64,000 nt of DNA from Nipponacmea schrenckii. Taxonomy: Eukaryota > Mollusca > Gastropoda > Lottiidae. The stretch covers positions 25,141,398 through 25,205,397 of the forward strand of contig JAUJPP010000003.1 of assembly GCA_030562195.1 (NCBI GenBank). Direction: 5' to 3'. Under the pieces are notes generated by a model, which did not search any database, was not told the DNA's origin, and saw only the letters and a list, made by a program, of their open reading frames with translations. The position numbers and the translations under genes were made by a program. This document shows, piece after piece, positions 61,172 to 64,000 of this stretch; positions within the stretch are counted from its first letter, which is position 1; every line of letters starts with the position of its first letter.

Positions 61172-61515
61172 GAGATTTGTGGGACCTGGGTCAGAAATGT
61201 ATCATTAAAGGAATACTACCTCTTGGAAGAGACATAAAATTTGAAGTCTCAAACTTGGTCAATAAGAGTGGGCCTATTTATTCATCAGTTGTTATATCCA
61301 GGTGTAATAACTTTAGAACAGAATCTCTATATACTATATCCATAAAACTTTAATTATTGAAGGATGCTTCTAAGCTTAAGATATGTTGGATTATAGAGGG
61401 ATTCTGTTGTATAGTTGTTAGACCAGGTAGGACCATTCATTTTGGCCAAGTTTAAAATTTCAAGACCTTTTATGTATAATACTAAGTTCTGTGATTTTGT
61501 ATACGTTAAATAAAA
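61172..61515 (+). other. LRRK 3' UTR with candidate poly(A) signal
   Basis: Downstream of TGA 61169-61171 there is no further LRRK-like frame. An AATAAA lies at 61509-61514, about 340 bp past the stop. An open frame overlapping the end of exon 31 (61156-61353) looks like untranslated sequence. Confidence 0.45.
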
Positions 61516-61863
61516 ACAGGAAAAGAAAGTTACTGATATTTTAATGACTCCTGTAGATATGTGTCTGGTGTGAGTGAACACCTGTTTCTATCATGTATGA
61601 AAAAAAAAATTGAAAAAAGAGAAAAAATGGTTGTTTTTTGTAACTAATTTATTAAATATGCCAAATTCTATAACAAAACTTCCAGTTGTATTTATAAATT
61701 ATATTACAAGGATGTGATCATTTTGTTAAATGTACTTCATATTAAGTCCTTGAAGAAAAATGTATTTGAAAATTTTCTTTTTGTATTGATGAGGATAACA
61801 TTTGAAATTCTGCTTGATATATCCAAGTTTACTGTTTATAAGACATATAGAAATAGGCATAGG

Positions 61864-61977
61864 TAAAGAAGCACAAGATATATGGATATACTATTTCTAA
61901 CAATTTATTAATGCATGTGAAACGTTGAGTTAATAAATTGTTAGAAATAGTATATCTATATATCTTGTGCTTCTTTA
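61864..61977. repeat. Long hairpin, 47-bp arms, 20-bp loop
   Basis: The left arm taaagaagcacaagatatat... (61864-61910) and the right arm (61931-61977) are reverse complements apart from one G/A difference that still pairs in RNA. It is probably a foldback/MITE-like element, or a structured 3' RNA if transcription reads this far. Confidence 0.85.
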
Positions 61978-63276
61978 TATCCAAGTTTTTAGTCACACTT
62001 GAATATTATGTATATGAAACGTTTGTTATATTTATGTTGTTTTTTTAGATTGTTATCTTGTGAAATGCTCAGGAATGTATTTAGAAGTTTTGCTTTTGCT
62101 AGGGGTAAACAAGTGTATTATTCACCTGATCACTATGTGACACACTGTAGCGAACTTTTCTTTCGATCATATGATTGATACCTAATGGCTGAAGTCACAT
62201 GATATCAATGTAGATTCGATAGGTTGTAATATATTTATCTCTTGGATACGGCTAGACATGCAACTTTGCGGGCATAACTAATTGAGTGAAAATAATTTAC
62301 ATTTAAAAAAGGTGTACAGAATTTGAGTGATCTTAAAATTCTTTTTTTTTTGATCAGGAGAAAAAGTACACTAGTGTGCCCCCTAATTTTATGTAACCAA
62401 ATTAAAATATAGCTCTAGATGTGTTTTTATCAATCCAATGTTGTATAAATTTTAACAATGAGCTGTAAGCAGTAATTCTTCCAGATTGTGATATTTGTTT
62501 CTTTTCATTTTTTGTTGCTTTGCTTTGTTTTATTTTAGTTAGCTAATGTGAAATTCTAGATATTATGTTTAGTCAATTTAACTGAATGACTGAAGATTTT
62601 GTTTATTACTGTTGTCATGCTTTATTTTTATATACATATATTCATTATTAGAGTGCTGCTTAGTTTTACTTCTTCTTTTTGTCACTTCTTTAATTTAAAA
62701 TGATAATGAGCAAAAATTCAGAATAGATTTATGTTTAGAGTGCTTTTTTATGTAGATTTATTTTCTTTCAATTTCCATCTTTCAATTGTTTTTGTTTTGT
62801 TTTGATTTTAAGATTTATTTCAATTTTCTATTGATTGCTTCAATTTCAATTTTTTTCCAACATATTTATTATCAACTCTTATTTGTCTTATCTTAAACTG
62901 GGCTTTTATCAACTGGCAACTTAAAACTTTTCATCAGAATTATAAGCAAAATCATCACATGGGGAATATTAACCGACAAACAGCTGGATGCCGATGGTCT
63001 CAGAATCTGCAAAGTTGAATTGAGCCTACCTTTAAAGCAAAAATCACAAAATTGTATATATTCATCTTTAGTAGAAATTATTCTTGGCAACCTTAAAATG
63101 GCTAAACTATCTTTAAATGTCTTTCTTTTATTTAATTGTTAATAATTTTTTATGTTTATCTATTGTTGTTCTATAGAAGACCTATGTTGTGATATTTTTC
63201 TATTTAACCTTTATATTCATTAGTGCTCAGTTTTCATTTGATTTTCATATTTATGCATTCTACTTTTATTTTATCA

Positions 63277-63408
63277 AGGCATGCTAAGCAAAGGTTTTTG
63301 TGACATGGTATATTGATAATGTATAGTACTCTTATGATTATATATATAGTCATAGATACTATACATTATCAAAATACCATGTCACGAAAACCTGTGATGC
63401 TAAGGCCT
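63277..63408. repeat. Long inverted repeat, about 52-bp arms (MITE-like)
   Basis: The left arm is aggcatgctaagcaaaggtt...tgataatgtatagta and the right arm is tactatacattatcaaaata...gatgctaaggcct. A few mismatches separate the arms, with a loop of about 28 bp. No coding content. Confidence 0.8.
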
Positions 63409-64000
63409 TGGCAAATGACCCTTGACCCCATTAACCAATCATTAAATTTGCTTGTTAGGGGATCTTTTTATTTTATTTTAATCTATTATGAGGATAATGA
63501 CAATATGCATCAAATTTGATCAAAGGGAGATTATAAAAGGACAAAGCCATGCAAATGGTGCATAGAAAAGTAAATGATCTTGCATGTACCATTGTAGTAT
63601 ATTATAACCTTAGATGTTTTGTACTATCACTTTTATAGACCTTTAAATAAATTTAACCATAAAATATATTCCATTTTGCACTAAATCCAGTTTTCCCCCC
63701 CAAATTGCTCAATCATTTCCATTTCTCAATTGTCAATGATTTTTTTTTTTTTTGACATGGCTTAGTATACCTTTCTCGTACAGCCCACTTATTTTAGGTT
63801 AATTACTCAGTTAACGTTTATGTAGGAGCTTATTTGCAAAATGACAAGACTTTAAAAGAAAGAGAAATAGCAACAATCTATTGAAAGAATCAGTATTTAT
63901 TTCTTTCAGCTAAACGCCATTGTTGGCCAAATAAACTGGACACAGATCCTTCTAGAGAGTTCACATTATTACTATAGCCACAACCATTTAACCATTGTTG

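Larger units (their letters stand above)
61516..63910. other. Intergenic AT-rich region
   Basis: No coding exon was recognised. It contains two long hairpins, listed separately. A pyrimidine-rich tract followed by AG at 63909-63910 could be an acceptor for an exon reaching the window edge (a frame starting LNAIVGQINW stays open), but this is weak. Confidence 0.4.

Noticed and set aside
63911..64000. Possible exon at the right edge
   Set aside because: An acceptor-like tract is followed by an open frame, but it is too short and unrecognised to call.

Overview
This is eukaryotic (animal) nuclear DNA. It is AT-rich, with spliced genes using GT-AG introns, tRNA-headed SINEs, many minisatellites and transposon remnants. 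The gene content (an ankyrin-LRR-Roc-COR-kinase-WD40 protein, TMEM220, a folate-receptor-like protein) and the repeat style (tandem sub-repeat elements behind a GTCC-rich tip, a tRNA SINE with an ATTTC tail) suggest a lophotrochozoan, probably a mollusc. The species is inferred, not demonstrated.

Layout. 1-6870: no recognisable coding exon; scattered SINE debris. 6760-7130: a CpG/E-box/CRE-rich stretch that looks like a promoter, with a minus-strand splice donor at 6874. 9800-13090: a SINE remnant plus a 37-bp minisatellite, duplicated as a block of about 1.87 kb. 13721-14092: a full-length SINE with target-site duplication. 17.8-18.5 kb: a 61-62 bp minisatellite whose relatives recur at 34.6 kb (inverted) and 44.3-44.8 kb. 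19862-22606 (minus): a complete five-exon TMEM220 gene made of short exons. 24912-25491 (plus): a small secreted, probably GPI-anchored folate-receptor-like protein with one frame break. 28131-61171 (plus): one large LRRK gene (LRRK1-like ROCO kinase), resolved here into 31 coding exons. 61172-64000: 3' UTR and intergenic sequence with two long hairpins.

The LRRK gene dominates the window. Its exons join in phase through ankyrin repeats, LRRs, Roc GTPase, COR, kinase (YRDLK and DYG motifs) and WD40 domain. Two joins do not work as read. A one-base excess is needed at exon 1 and at exon 10, and at least one short WD40 exon is probably missing between 57034 and 59143. The folate-receptor-like gene also has a one-base excess. 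All three shifts are in the same direction, so assembly indels are as likely as real mutations.

The most unusual signal is how the LRRK introns have grown around 3' splice sites. A SINE sits exactly on the exon 7 acceptor and duplicated it in its target-site duplication. A second SINE tail abuts the exon 16 acceptor. The acceptor plus 5' part of exon 8 is amplified into a nine-copy array, and a similar array precedes exon 23. A decayed copy of exon 20 lies just upstream of exon 20. One intron also carries an antisense, broken C2H2 zinc-finger array built from a four-finger higher-order repeat, a transposase-like fragment and two copies of a tandem-repeat element.
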